Source: Favolaschia claudopus (taxonomy: Eukaryota; Basidiomycota; Agaricomycetes; Agaricales; Mycenaceae). Taken from it: DNA of 64,000 nt. Shown piece after piece: positions 31,771 to 43,787 of this stretch. The DNA lies in the NCBI GenBank assembly GCA_037176885.1, contig JAWWNJ010000052.1:1178001-1242000 (forward strand), given 5' to 3'. The notes beneath the pieces were generated by a model, which ran no database searches, was not told the DNA's origin, and saw nothing but the letters and a program-made list of their open reading frames with translations. Within the stretch, counting starts at the first letter, position 1. Every line of letters begins with the position of its first letter. Position numbers and translations under genes: made by a program.

Positions 31771-34121
31771 TCAAGCTCCGAGAGCGTAGGTGGACGAGGA
31801 GTCAACGGCGCGAGAGGCGGAGGCTCGTCAGAAGCGGAAGACGGAGAAAAAGATTCCGTTGATGCCGGATTTGCTTCCGGGATCAAAGTTTGATCACCGC
31901 TGTCAAACGACTTTGCCTTTGACTTCGCGTCGGTGCCTGCTCTTGACTGCACGTCAGAGCTGCTTGACTTCGCGTCAGCTGTTCTCAATTTCGTTTGGGT
32001 ACTCCCGCCCTCTTTTGCTTCTCCTGTAGAAGCAAATTTCTTCTCGTTTGCAGCACGAGTCATCGACCTCAAGACACGACTTTCCTGGGTCTGTTTTGCC
32101 TTAGCGAGGTCCTGTTTCTGCTTCTGCTCAGCAGCCTTAGTTGCAGACCTCAAGACACGGTCGCTTGCCATCGCTTTCGCTTCTGAACCCGCAAAAACCG
32201 GCATGGAAATGGAGTTGATATTAAGTGCATCATTGTCGACCACATCATGGTACGTGTATTCGCTTCTTGCGCGAACAGTTCCGGGCGCCTCATTCGAGTA
32301 TATGCGAGATAACGCATCCGCAAGAACATTCTCCGTTCCAGGAACATATACAACCTCAAAATCAAATTCTGAAATCTTTTCCATCCATCGAGCTTGTCGT
32401 CCTGACAAGTTCTTCTGGTTCATGAAGTGAATAAGACCCTTGTGGTCTGTTATCCATTTAAAATGGAATCCCTGCAGTATGTCACGATGCCGTAGCATCG
32501 CTTCAACACCTGCTAACATCTCAATCTCATGCACAGGATAATTTTGCTGAGCCGAGTTGAGTTTCGCACTGAAGAATGCGGCAACTTTCGCTGATTTCCA
32601 ATCAGCGCCTTGGCTCACAACTCCAGCAATTGCAGAGCTTGATCCGTCTGTTACAAGAAACGCAGGGTCCGCATCAGGTCCGTATTTTAATGGAACACGA
32701 CGATGATCGCGAGACTGATGGATGATGCATTTGCAGTCCTCAAAAGCCCTTTGCTGAGCATAACCCCAGCGAAATGGCACGGTATCTCCAGTTAATCCGT
32801 AGAGAATACCCATCGGTTCACGAATACGAGCCAAGTCATCGGCAAGATACCCAATCGAACCCAGGAATGCGCGCAGTAAGTCCCGATTAGTTGGTGTTTT
32901 CCAATTTAAGACGCTGTCGACTTTGTCAGGATCCATTCGGATACCGTCATCGTCAACAATACGACCGAGAACCTTCATTTCTGGCTTCAGAAATTGAAGC
33001 TTATGCTCGCTGAGGTACAGTGTCTCGCGTTTTAATATGTCGATAATCGCCTTGACATGCTTGATGTGCTCATCTAGCGATTCAGAATAGATGATCATAT
33101 CGTCAAGATATACATCCATAAATCTCCCAATGAAATCCGAAAAGAGATAGTTCATTAAAGATTGGTACGTCGCCGGCGCATTACAATCGCCTATCTGGAT
33201 TACCAGACTGACCATATTCCCATCAGGAGTAGTTACCGTGGTACGGTCAACATGCTCGGGAATAATCCGAATTTGCTCATAGGCATCCTGTCCGTCAATT
33301 AGAGACCGATATTTACACCGAGCAACTCGGCGCAAAATACCTTCCATGTCCGGAAGTGGAGACGACAATTTGTGAGTGTTCTTTTTGCGGGCTCGCAACG
33401 GCGGGTTTGTTTTTGCTTTTGGAATTAATAGCATGGGAACAGTATTCCCCGAGCTGGTCACTTTCCAGCGCCCAGTCTTCAAATAATTCCGGCGCTTCTC
33501 ATCCCATTGAGGGCGAAGAGCCTCGGGACACCGAGACGGTCTCCGCGGTAGGATCTTCGTCTTATCAATGAGAGGAATTGTGTGATTGATTGCGCGCAAA
33601 GGCGGCAAAGATGTTTCCGCAGCTTTCTTGCAAATCGGCTTTGCGTATTCAATCAACTCATCCCGAGCAGATTGAATTGTATGGCTCTCCAGCTCAGTCG
33701 AGTGAGAGTAAATTTTCGCAGTTGCGACTCCCGAAATTGGTAAGCATTTCGCACTACCGACACAAACTCGAGCTGGATTGAACCCAATATTAACCTGATG
33801 TTGAAACAGCCAGGCTGTCCCCAGAATCAAGTCGTATCCGCTTACATTTGCGATGTAGAAGGTGCGAGGACAACTGATGTCCTGATATTTGAAACTAACT
33901 TCGACAGAATGGTTAATCTTCGACCTTGAGCCCTGAACGGCAAGTTGGAGAATAATTGGTTCGTCCAATTCTCTTCGTTTTAATTGAAGCTGATCTGCCA
34001 GGGAAGTAGAGATCAGATCCCCAAGCGAACCCGAATCCACCAACGCGTGAGCTGGATGTCCGTTGATGTGCACCACAATAATAAGTGGTTTAGCGACGAT
34101 TTTGTCGGGAACTCGGGGCAA
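31600..34121 (-). pseudogene. gypsy protease, reverse transcriptase and RNase H
   Basis: One open frame of about 840 residues holds an aspartic protease (ALVDSGSLGD near 34040; GYDLILGTAWL near 33830), the RT palm (SLIDGQDAYEQI near 33290; YLDDMIIYS at about 33090-33115 with the catalytic DD), and RNase H (LVTDGSSSAIAG near 32645; ITDHKGLIHFM near 32430; LADALSRI). The linker towards integrase is Ala/Lys/Ser-rich and repeats VLRS(A/M)T(K/R)AA. Domain order PR-RT-RH-IN is that of Ty3/gypsy. The frame is intact here but lost before integrase. Confidence 0.93.
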
Positions 34122-35576
34122 GCAAGCGGTACGAGTTATTCCTCAGAGGGAATTTGAATTCCTCCGCAGTACAATGTTGAGTACGCGAAGTTATCGCCAA
34201 TTTTACGTTACGCGAGCATATGCAACAAGTAGGACAACCTCGGTAGTGCACTTGGTCTACCTAGTTGCAATTCAACTGCTTCGCGTTCGATTTCAATAGA
34301 TTGAATTACTTCAAACAACCGAACTTCCTCCTCCGAGTAGCTCGTCTCAAAGAGAAGATAAAGATAACCGAAACCGTCTTCGTTCTCGAATGTGTTCCAA
34401 CGAACACTTTGTTCAAGTTCAATTTTACCGCGTTTGCGGCGGATCCAATTGATGAAATTGAATCTCCAGTTCAATAGACAGTCTTCGGGTAAGTCTAACT
34501 GCCAGCGACATCCTCGCTTTTTAGTTCCTGACACGATATAATGTCCAGGAAGGTGCTTGCGGACACGGTAAGCTGAAACTTCAGGATACTTTTCAACCCG
34601 TTCATTCAAATATTGATTTGCTCCATTACAGAGTAAATCGTCGAGAGGCACCTGATGGAGGGGACGAGGAGCTTCAGCTGGTCTATCCAGTTAATAAAGA
34701 CGCTCTTTAGCGTACCAAGCCGCGAGTTCGAATTCTTCATTGAATAATTGACCTTTAGGTACAATGGTGATTTCGTCGAAATATTCATCCCACACGGTCC
34801 ATTGCAAGTCTACGACTTGATCCAAGTAAAAGCGACGGTTTCCCCGGCATGGTCTGTCTATTTCAACCAATTCATCGCCAGGATATGGCTGAAGAAATTC
34901 AAGGACGGCACAAGCGCCCTCCGCAACCAGATCACCGATGCGATCCGTTCGAAGTCGTTTATTTTCAAAACTTGATGATGGAACATCTTGTAAGTTGAGG
35001 ATCTGTCAGAGGAGATCCAAACGGTCATCCAGTGTTTCTCCTGGATTCCCTGAAAAACCCAATCCTGAATTAATCGCAGGTTCGTCTTCATCATCAGACC
35101 AATCAAACTCATCAATTTCAGAGTCCGAGTCGCTAACCGACATTAACTCTGGTAAATCCGAGTAGTCAGACGTCGTTACAGTGTTCTCTTCTTGACCAGG
35201 TAGGTCCTCCAGCTGTTCTGATTCGAATTCTTCTTCAGATTCAACAGAAAATCCGGGAATTTCAAAGCAACGAGGAAGATCAAAATCTTCGTCGTTTGGA
35301 TCCGAGTCAGACTCGTATTCTGAATCACTCACTTCAAATAATTCAGGTAAGTCGGAGAATTCATCATCCGACTCGCTGGGTTCATATCCTGAAGAGGAAG
35401 AAGTCTCTGAATCCGAAAACGAGTCCGAACCAGCAAACGTCCGCAGGTACCACGCGGAAAGATCAAAGTCTTGATTTTGCAAGTACTCCTTCGGCAGTAG
35501 CTGCGGTTCAGCGTTGCAAAACAAGCTTATAAGACTCGACTCGAATTTGATTATCTGCAATTGCAGGAGTATTAAT
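34122..35576 (-). pseudogene. gypsy pol N-terminal linker, acidic
   Basis: Between the gag part and the protease lies a frame from about 35576 with NAEPQLLPKEYLQNQDFDL followed by a Ser/Asp/Glu-rich acidic region (35050-35450), and a second block (YRVRKHLPGHYIVSGT..) at about 34300-34620 in another frame. Such linkers are common in mushroom gypsy polyproteins. At least one frame break near 34650-35000. Confidence 0.65.
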
Positions 35577-35978
35577 TTTTTGTTCATTGCTTCGTTCGTT
35601 TCGGCAATGGGACAGCCACATAGATGTGGGTGTGGGGAACACACAGCGGCGATGAGCCTTCGCCGCTGGCGCCCAGGTCGTGGGGTGATGGGATGCGCGA
35701 GGATGAACCCATTGCCCCAGTCTGTGGCTACCTCTGTAAATGGAGGAAAGTTTTGAAGTTAACGAATAATCAGGCAAATTTAAAAATGAAGGGTAGGGCG
35801 GGCGGGAGAAGCAAAAGTGTCGTGAATGATGAGCTCTAGCGAGGTGAGAGAGGGTGAACGGGAAGTCGATGGTGGTGGTAGAAGAAGAGGAGAAGCTCGG
35901 ATCAGGTCACATCAGATCGGCCCCTCTCTGCTGCATCACAAAACGGCACACTGTCTTCCCAGGCTCAGACAGTGTTTC
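35577..35978 (+). repeat. short copy of tandem inserted unit (A-m-B)
   Basis: Block A (GTTCATTGCTTCGTTCG.. to GATGAACCCA, 35583-35708) and block B (AGCAAAAGTGTCGTG.. to CAGACAGTGTTTC, 35812-35976) are about 100 bp apart here. Both recur with near identity as the outer parts of the next unit. B ends in a hairpin ACACTGTCT-(10 nt)-AGACAGTGT. This looks like an internally deleted copy in head-to-tail tandem. Confidence 0.7.
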
Positions 35979-36115
35979 TTTTTTGTTCATTGCTTCGTTC
36001 GTTTCGGCAATGGGACAGCCACATAGATGTGGGTGTGGGGAACACACAGCGGCGATAAGCCTTCGCCGCTGGCGCCCAGGTCGTGGGGTGATGGGATGCG
36101 CGAGGATGAACCCAA

Positions 36116-38970
36116 AAAGAGACGCCCAGACGAGGGGATCCCACAGGCCCACGGCTAACCCAAAACAGAAGGCGGCTTTGAATTGACTTGATTTGGGTCA
36201 TGAAATTCGAAACAACTTGGTTGAGTGGAATGCGGGAGTGGCAAGATTGCGTTTTGTGACAAACAGCTTCGGAAATGCGCTGCCGTGATGGAGTCAAGAA
36301 GGAATCCTGTGTTTTATTGGATTTCGGTGTTAAACGTGTCTTGATGAAACTATCGAGACTCGAGAGTGATAAGCTGGGAGGAAGTAGTTGCCTTTAATTG
36401 GATACTATTCCATTTGAAAGAGGTTATGAATAGAGAGCAGTAGGGGATTGTTAGTTGAACTTGAGTAGAATCTGAAGTGTTCGCGCCGTAATCTTGAGTA
36501 ATTAATATTGCATATAGAGGTACCATGATTACGTCTCAGGCCCGATGGAAGATATGTGGAATTTAAAATTGAAGAAGGTCCGAAGGTCGCGAAGGAAAAG
36601 CAAGCATGAACTTGATGAAGATCCAGGGAATCACGTTCCGTGAAGTCGAGGAAAATCTATGAGGTTGAGCTAGAATAGGAAGAACTCGTGAATTGGATGT
36701 ATAGAGGAAGTATTGGAGTATTGAGTTGGAGCCCAATAGGTTGCGTCGACGGACCATGGCTTCTTGAGGATTATGCCTTGGAAAAAAAAAAATAGTACAA
36801 TTGATCGAGGCAGCGCAATCAAATAGCCTCAATGTATGGATTTGACTTGAAGGACAGGTTCGATAATGCGTAGCTATTAATCGGATTTTGAACCGGCTTC
36901 AGACAACTGTCGGTGGGTGGTAATCGTTAGGAGATTGCGAGGGCGACGAGTGCGACGAGTGCGTGTAATGGTGAATGGTGTAGCTGTTAATGCTGAGTAG
37001 TCAAATTTTTGATGGCCAGGATTTGCGTTAAGAAATTGGTTGACTCTAATGGATAAGCCAGTTGAAGGTTGATAACTTGTAACGTGACAATGGCCGTCCA
37101 GCGTATGGAATTGAAATTTGAATGTCAGCGAGGTGCCGTGAGCATCAGATTCTGCACTGACACGTGCACCGAGTGAGCTTGAATGTGAAATGGTTATCAC
37201 CTGAGCTTGAAATAAGTATATGATCGTTAGCGTCAGGCAGTGTGTGCGCGGAAGGCGCTTGAGTGTGAATGTAAGTCGCGGGTGACTGATGCTCTTCGGG
37301 GATTGGAAAGAGAACCAGAGGCAAGCCTTTGAGGAATTAGCGAGTTTGTGCAAAGCGACCCGGGTCGCTTTGCGACCGCTCAGATCTCCACAACGAGCAG
37401 CCTCAGGTGTGAGGTCCCAGCGACCTAGGAATGCCCCAGGGCGATACTCTCCTAGGTCGCTTGGAGCTCATACCTGGTATCTGTTGTTGCGGAGATCTGA
37501 GCGGTTGAAAAGCGACCTGGGTCGCTCGCACAAACTCCCTATTATGGATTCAAGTAAATCAGCGCGAGATGTGGTATGGTTGAAAAGCAATGAGCAAATT
37601 GCGAAGGAGAAATGCGAAGCGACGGTATTGAGAGAGTAGAGAGGCCTTAAGGGACGCCCCAGGGAGCTAAATGGAAATGCTTGACCAGGAAGGGGTATTT
37701 TATGTGAATGGCGGGGAAAAATTTGAGCCTTGAAAGAAATGAGATCACTTTAACCGTGGATGTGAGCATTGGAAGGCAACATTGAGCATAGATGCGAATG
37801 GAAAGTGTAGCCGGACGAGATGTCGCTGAAGACATCGTCATAAAACGTGAGGTAATTCGTGAGATTGGAGATTACTGAGGCTAGACATCAGAATGACGCC
37901 GACTCTAGTGTGAAAGGTGAGAGATAAGTACGCGTGTGTGTGAATGGTTAGCCACTGGGCCGGGATGAGATCGTGCAACATGATGGAAAATCGGTGTGAG
38001 CTTGAGTATGAAAATGAGAGTTTCATCACTTTGGCATTGATGCAATAGTGCAAAAATTAGAGGGAATGAAGGTGTAGTTTCAATGGCAGAGATTGGGATG
38101 TATTAAGCAGAAAGGTTGAAGGGCTAAATTCATAGGAAGCTGAATTTCAACCGTAGATCTTGCTTTAAGACGCGAACTAAAATTGAAAACATACGATAAG
38201 ATGAATGTGATTTCGCGAAGGCACTCGGAGAACATCGCGAAATCAAAATCCCAAGAATTGTGGTGCGTCATCGAGATTGGACTGCGTGGACTTGCGAGTC
38301 TTGAACATGAATGCGAGGGGTCGAGATAGAGGGCTTGAGTATGGATAGGGCGGAGAATGCAAATATGATTCGTGAATATTTCGAAGGATAGAGCGTGGAT
38401 CATGAGGGAAACCGTGCGGTGATATTTGATCGTGAAAGATGATTTGCCAATTTTGACGGTAGGAGCGCGCTCAAGCAGCGCGCGCCTGCCGCTTCGCCTC
38501 TATCACCCTGAAGCGGAGGGCTTGAGTAGCGAAGTGGGAATTGCAGAGTCGATCTGGAGATGTCGGTCGCCGCAAAAATGCGGGAGCTCACAGGAATAAT
38601 ACATGAACTGCGAATACGAACGCTCCGCTTGTGGGGGTGCAGAAATATTGAACAAGCCGAACGTTGACACGAGAATGCACGAATGCATGAATCATAACCG
38701 TGAACGCTCGACTTGCGTGATGGAATGATACTATACCAGTCACGAACACCAACTTCAAACGGATAGATTCGCTGGGGTGCAGAGATTCTTAAACTTGAAC
38801 TGTAATCCGGGAATGCGCAGATGCGTGAATCATCATTGTTAACGCTCGCCCCGCGGAAATGGAGATTCGGGAATAGTGAACGTCGGCTTGAAACGGCTGG
38901 ACCCGCTGGAAGCAGAACTTGAGCGTGAACTTTGCGAATGTGTGGATGCCTGATTTGTGAGCGCCGTCGT
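36116..38970. other. inside of long insert, no supported gene
   Basis: ORFs on both strands are short, overlapping and without motifs. The text is rich in GTGAAT/GAATGTG words. A perfect-type foldback at 37342-37537 is listed separately. Confidence 0.35.
37342..37537. repeat. 196 bp foldback (long hairpin)
   Basis: Arms 37342-37430 and 37450-37537 are inverted copies (about 80% identical) with a 19 nt loop. They begin GAGTTTGTGC and end CG ACCTAGGA. Each arm also contains a small palindrome of the type AGCGACC(C/T)GGGTCGCT. It could be a foldback transposon; no TSD was found. Confidence 0.8.
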
Positions 38971-38984
38971 TTGACCTATGGTAA

Positions 38985-39470
38985 AGTAGAAATTCGTGAA
39001 TTACGAGCGTCAGTTTCAAAGGGCTGGGCCTGCAGAAACGCAGGAATTTGTGGATCGTGAAATGTAAACATCAGCTTCAAACGGCTGGACCTGCGGGAGT
39101 GCAGGAATTCGTGAATATTGCACATCAGCTTCAAATGGCTGGACCCGCGGAAAGGCAGGCATTGGCGAATGTTGAACGTCAGCGTCAGGAGGCTGGACCT
39201 GCGAGAGTGCAGGAATTCGTGAATATTGAACATCAGATTCAAATGGCTGGACCCGCGGAAATGCAGGAATTTGCGAATGTTGAACGTCAGCGTCAGGAGG
39301 CTGGACCTGCGAGAGTGCAGGAATTCGTGAATATTACACATCAGCTTCAAATGGCTGGACCCGCGGGAATGCGGGAATTTGTGCATCTTGAACGTCAGCG
39401 TCACAAGGCTGGACCTGCGGGAACACAGGAATTCCATATAAGGTTAACGCGAATCTTTAGCTCAGCTAGA
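38985..39470 (+). repeat. 54 bp minisatellite with 108 bp higher-order period
   Basis: About eight units; two alternating types, one with CATCAGCTTCAAATGGCTGG and one with CGTCAGCGTCAGGAGGCTGG, so the higher-order period is 108 bp. Degenerate units reach back to about 38755. Since 54 is divisible by three the array is open on both strands (an 18-residue repeat such as QMAGPAxVQEFVNIE on plus). I do not call it a gene. Confidence 0.85.
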
Positions 39471-40215
39471 CCCGCGGGAATGCAAGAGGTCGAGAATATC
39501 GTTAAGCGTGAGCAGGGATTCGTGAGGCGTGTCGACTACGTGAATTGTGGTGGTGGTGGTGAAGGCTAGCCGAGGAGAAATGCAGGAATTTTCGAATTGT
39601 GAAAGTGAAGGATGTATTCATAATAAGGTTGCAGGGATTCATATGTGCGCCGAGGCAACTGTATCAGCGTCAATCGGGTAGCATAAACGTTCCAGTGAGT
39701 CGTGAAATGAGAAATGGCGCCAGAGCGTCGCCAGCTTCAGAGATATGGCAGCAGATCCGGAGTGGAGGCCTCGAAGGCCTCGTCGAGGGGGGGAGTGATA
39801 TGTTTTGGAGGTGAGACATAGGTCAGGGGTACGAGTCGGGGAGGATGGTTGAGAATGTAGGAGAGGTCAGTGAATGTAGACTGTGTGGGACTTGTCTGTG
39901 CCGGGGGGGAAGTTCGGAAGACCACAGTCTGTCGAGCATGAAATTGAGTGCAGGAAGGCCTGGCGTCGGCGAAAGCTTAGATAGGAGTACCACGGAAAGG
40001 GACCTGGAGGCTGAAAAGATCGAGGAAAGAAAGAGAGAGCAGAAGAAGCAAAAGTGTCGTGAATGATGAGCTCTAGCGAGGTGAGAGAGGGTGAACGGGA
40101 AGTCGATGGTGGTGGTAGAAGAAGAGGAGAAGCTCGGATCAGGTCACATCAGATCGGCCCCTCTCTGCTGCATCACAAAACGGCACACTGTCTTCCCAGG
40201 CTCAGACAGTGTTTC

Positions 40216-41176
40216 TTTCTGAATCGACATCCTTCAAGATAAATGTCGCCATTGTGGCGTACAAATCTTCAGATTCAGCGGTAAATCGATCTTCCCATTC
40301 GACATCATCGGGATCTAACCCAATTGCAATCTGGCGCTCGATAGCATACCAGAGACCAATTTTGAAGTCTTCGTCAAACAGAAATTCCATCGGTAAGATT
40401 ACATCTTCCGTCGTAACATTGTCAATGACAACATATTCAGTGGCCGATGTTTCGTACACTTGGAATCGAGATTCCTCTTGAATCTGTTCGTCTCCAGGGT
40501 AAGGCTGAGCCTCCTGTAGCACAATGCGAACGAATTGGGCCGCTAAATCACCAATACGTCGCGGTTTTTCCGGGTGAGAGTTGACAGTTTCCAGAATTTT
40601 CGAGTCCTGGTTCCCGCCCTCCTCGACTTCCATACGGAAAGCCGCAGACACTACAGGTAAGGTTTCTAATACTTCAGTCGATGCTGAAAGTGCTGATTCA
40701 TTCGCAGTACGCATTCGTACACCATGCGCGCCAAAACCCGGAGGTTTTCCTTTCTGATTTGAATTCATGCTCGTCAATTTAGGACAATTGCGAGCCATAT
40801 GGCCTGGTTCTGCACAATTTAAGCACAGGCCAGCAGCCATTAGTTCGTTACGGCGTTTGATCGACATTTTCCGATCATCAAAGGTTCGTTTACCCCTTGA
40901 CTGGTTGTTCGTTGAAGCCCTCGGCTTATCCGAGTTCGGTTTCTCTGAATTCAACTTCACAGAGGAAGATTGAATCGAAGGCTTCTTGAAAAAGCGACCA
41001 CCACGCCCACGATTAGGGTTCTTAGATGATAAGTTAGAAGGTTTGCTTGCGCTTGCCTTCGGCTTATCATCCTCAGGTCTATAATTACCAAGCAACTTTT
41101 CAGCATGCTCGGCTTCAACAACAACGTCGTCCCAACTTGAAACCTCAGGATCAAGCTTTTGGCGGGAAAAGTCCAT
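40216..41176 (-). pseudogene. gypsy gag C-terminal part with CCHC knuckle
   Basis: The frame (from about 41176) begins in the distal capsid (LDPEVSSWDDVVVEAEHAEK), continues through a Lys/Ser/Asn-rich basic region and holds one zinc knuckle CLNCAEPGHMARNC (near 40800-40840), the nucleocapsid signature. An acidic stretch ends at KDVDSE, where the large insertion interrupts it. Confidence 0.9.
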
Positions 41177-43348
41177 TCAACTTCGCGCGTTGTTTCAACC
41201 TCAAGTCTTTAGGGAAACAATAATTCAAGAGTTCAGTGAAGAACTTCGGAAGAGTCCAAGACTTTTCATATTTAACAACCTTGCGTTGGTAAAAGTCTCC
41301 AGCGGTTCCGGTCATGAAATAGCTGATTATAAAAATCTGGTCTTCCTTAGGGACTTAAATAGAATACAGTAAGTATAAACTACCAGGAGAATCAGTAAGC
41401 TGTAAGGGACAGTAGATACGAGTGCACATACCTCAGTCGTGGAGGAAACGACTGAGGAATGTGACGGTGACACAAAGCTACATAAGGAATGTGTGACGCG
41501 TAACGGAACGGATTGCGAGTTGGAGAATGTAAGGTATGTACGGTAAATGGAAGAGAAATAAATACTTCAACAGACTTTACCCATGGTAACATAATTCGTG
41601 CTTTCGCGAACGAACCGGAAATAAGCATAAGGACCAACAGATGCGTTGTACTTGGTAGGTGGAATAGGCTTCAAGTTTATCTTGGTAGCCCGTCGAGATT
41701 TTGATCTCGTCCTGCGATAACCTTTCGCACGTCGCGATTTGCTCGATTTACGCGACTTGTGGGAAGAGTGACGCTTTCCCTTGTGTTTATGGGAGCGCAA
41801 CTTACGACTTCGTTTAGCAGACTTTCCAGAATCGGAAGCACTCTCGTCAGAGCTCAGTGAGCTATCCGAGCTGCTCGAGTCATCGTCCGAATCAGAGGAA
41901 TCCTCATCGGAGGAGTCGGAGCTGGAGCTCGAGGAGCTCGAGCTGGATGAACTCGAGCTGGAGCTTGACGGGGGTGGTGAGGAATTCCGAGCGGCAGCCT
42001 CGCAAATTACTTTGTCAATAAATGTTCCGCCCACAAGGGGTCTAGCAGGAGGGGAATTGGTTCGTTTCTGGTCGTGTTTACCCGACCTTTTAGTGCGTAT
42101 TTCCCGCTCTATGCTAGCTTCAACCGCATCTTTTGCGCGGTTCTTAACCTGTTTAGCCTGCTTTTTCTTAAGCAACTTAGCGGCGCGTTTCGCTTCCGCT
42201 ATTTCGACGTCTTTCTGACGTTTCTCCTCAAGTTTAATTGCCTTCAAACGCCTCTGAAGGCTCAATTTCTCATCAGATAACGAGGCAGTGGTCTGGCCAG
42301 ACACAGATTCAATTGGAGGAGAGTTAGATTCGGGTTTATTAATTACAACGGTAGTGGAGGAGCTATCCGATGGTACATTATTCGCGGGTACATCCCGGAA
42401 TAAATCAAAAGGAGTAGAAATAGGCTCCTTTTTGATTCGATTAATCTCTTCAAAATTAGCGAATGCAGCACGTCGAGCTTCAAACTCAGCTTCAGAGAAC
42501 TCGTCCGACCAAGCAATCTCGCCCCAATTACGAGGATCAGGTCCTTTACCCTTCGGCTGAGACGGCCCTTCGCCTCGAGAGATTTCGCTTTCAGACAACG
42601 AGGCCGAGCGAACTTGAACCTTCCGAACCGGTGCGGGAGTGGATTGCGCCTGAGCACCTGTGAAGCGCGGTGAGCTAAATGTGTTCAATTTAACTTTCGC
42701 AATTTTATCCTCATCATCAGAGGCGAGAGAAATGAGTTCCTCGTCGGAAACACGAGAAGCTCGACGGCGCTTATCAGCAGCCTTGGCCATGCGCATGTAG
42801 CGCTTGCCAATCTGCCTAAGCTCCTTGGAGCTCATTTCCTTAGTCGCACGTTCGATTGGCGACGTAGAAGCGGAGGTAGAACGATTAAGTTCGGCCCCAA
42901 CCAACTTCTTGTCTTCCTTGTGAGACTTGGAAGACTGGCGAGTAACCTGCGTCCAGGTCTCGCGATTCTCGCTTGCATCCAAGTCGAGAATTCCAAAGTC
43001 CACGCTGCTGTCAAGCAACGGGACGAACAACAGCTCGGAGCTTTCCTGAGAAGGAAAAGCTCCCTCCACTACCTGAGTAGGTGGGGCACTAACCGCCCGA
43101 ATGGGTGGTGAAGCAGAAACAACCCGGCTGAACAACAGCTCGGGTGTAACGCTGCGCGACTTGGGCGAACCCAAAGCCGACTTCGGAGCGGATTGCTCGG
43201 GAGCGCGATGCTCGGAACCAATAGAAGAAGAAAGAGAAGTGGAAGACTCACTATCCTCCGCATGTTCCTCGATAGTAACAGGATTGTTCCGAGTAGTTGC
43301 CCGAGTAACATAAGGGGAACGGCCCCGTCCGCGAAGAAAATGAGCCAT
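41177..43348 (-). pseudogene. gypsy gag N-terminal and capsid part
   Basis: The ATG at 43348 (MAHFLRGRGRSPYVTRAT) lies 175 bp inside the 5' LTR. The N-terminal half is Ser/Glu-rich and charged, with a run of about 20 serines (near 41930) followed by an RS/Lys-rich patch (SHKSRKSSKSRR). The capsid starts FRFVRESTNYVTMGKV (about 41590), is then broken by about 200 bp of non-coding text including a hairpin at 41431-41457, and resumes with WTLPKFFTELLNYCFPKDLRLKQRAKL (about 41210-41300). Typical gypsy capsid text is partly deleted between there and the next feature. Confidence 0.85.
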
Positions 43349-43523
43349 TGCGAGTAGACGAGAGAGTAAGAGACAAGAAGCAAGAGGTGAGACAGGAGAT
43401 GAGACAAGAGAAAACTTTGGTGAGAGAGTCGTCGTCGAAGTCGGTAGCGGCGGTTGATCAGACCACAGGTAACCAGAGCAAGCGGCGACGAAGAGCAATG
43501 ATACTAGTTAAGAGTCAAAAATA

Positions 43524-43787
43524 TGTGACGAAAGATTACCGTTAAGTAATAGTTTCAGCACACGAAAGGTTTGGTTGAGAGCTGGTGGCGAACAGAGTGA
43601 CTGTTTTAAGTTCTAGATTCCCAAAGTCTAATACAAAGTACATCACAGTATTTAAAGTAAACTAAGAAACGAGACAAAGCGGAATGAAGTCATACATGAG
43701 CGCAAGGTAATGGACGGAGCGGGAGGTAGATAGTACGTCTAAGTCAAACACGGTCACGAGATAACAGAGAAAAATAATAGTGTTACA
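43524..43787 (-). repeat. 5' LTR of gypsy element
   Basis: 264 bp, TG..CA ends, about 99% identical to 27388-27645 apart from a 6 bp indel. Outer flank CGTCG at 43788-43792 is the target duplication. Confidence 0.93.

Larger units (their letters stand above)
35577..40215 (+). mobile_element. insertion between gypsy gag and pol, two head-to-tail units
   Basis: Gypsy coding is cut after KDVDSE (about 40215) and resumes at about 35576. Inside is unit 1 (35577-35978) and unit 2 (35979-40215), each beginning with block A and ending with block B. Unit 2 contains 3.9 kb of sequence without recognisable genes, a 196 bp foldback and a 54 bp minisatellite. No clear TSD; the ends lie in T/A runs. Neither A nor B alone behaves as an LTR, because no duplication flanks an A-A or B-B interval. 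Confidence 0.6.
35979..40215 (+). repeat. long copy of tandem inserted unit (A-M-B)
   Basis: Block A at 35983-36113 and block B at 40047-40213 bracket 3.9 kb of extra sequence absent from the short copy. Near identity of A and B between the copies implies recent duplication. Confidence 0.65.
27388..43787 (-). mobile_element. Ty3/gypsy chromovirus, complete but decayed, with nested insertions
   Basis: Two LTRs, an exact 5 bp TSD (CGTCG) and, on the minus strand, gag, CCHC, protease, RT, RNase H, integrase and chromodomain in gypsy order define the element. At 16.4 kb it is far longer than the usual 6-8 kb. The excess comes from three later insertions: 28483-29229, 29687-30525 and about 35577-40215. 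Frameshifts in pol and a collapsed capsid region show it is not autonomous now, yet LTRs are about 99% alike. It landed in the coding region of the FunK1-type gene. Confidence 0.93.

Noticed and set aside
39048..39569. 173-codon plus ORF and 153-codon minus ORF over the 54 bp array
   Set aside because: Both strands are open through the same repeats; a repeat artefact is the simpler explanation.
35577..40215. Helitron
   Set aside because: A hairpin precedes the B end, but CTRR is not conserved between copies, no A^T insertion is evident and no RepHel protein is seen.
35812..40215. LTR element with block B as LTR
   Set aside because: No target duplication flanks the B-B interval, and block A is also repeated; tandem units explain both repeats.
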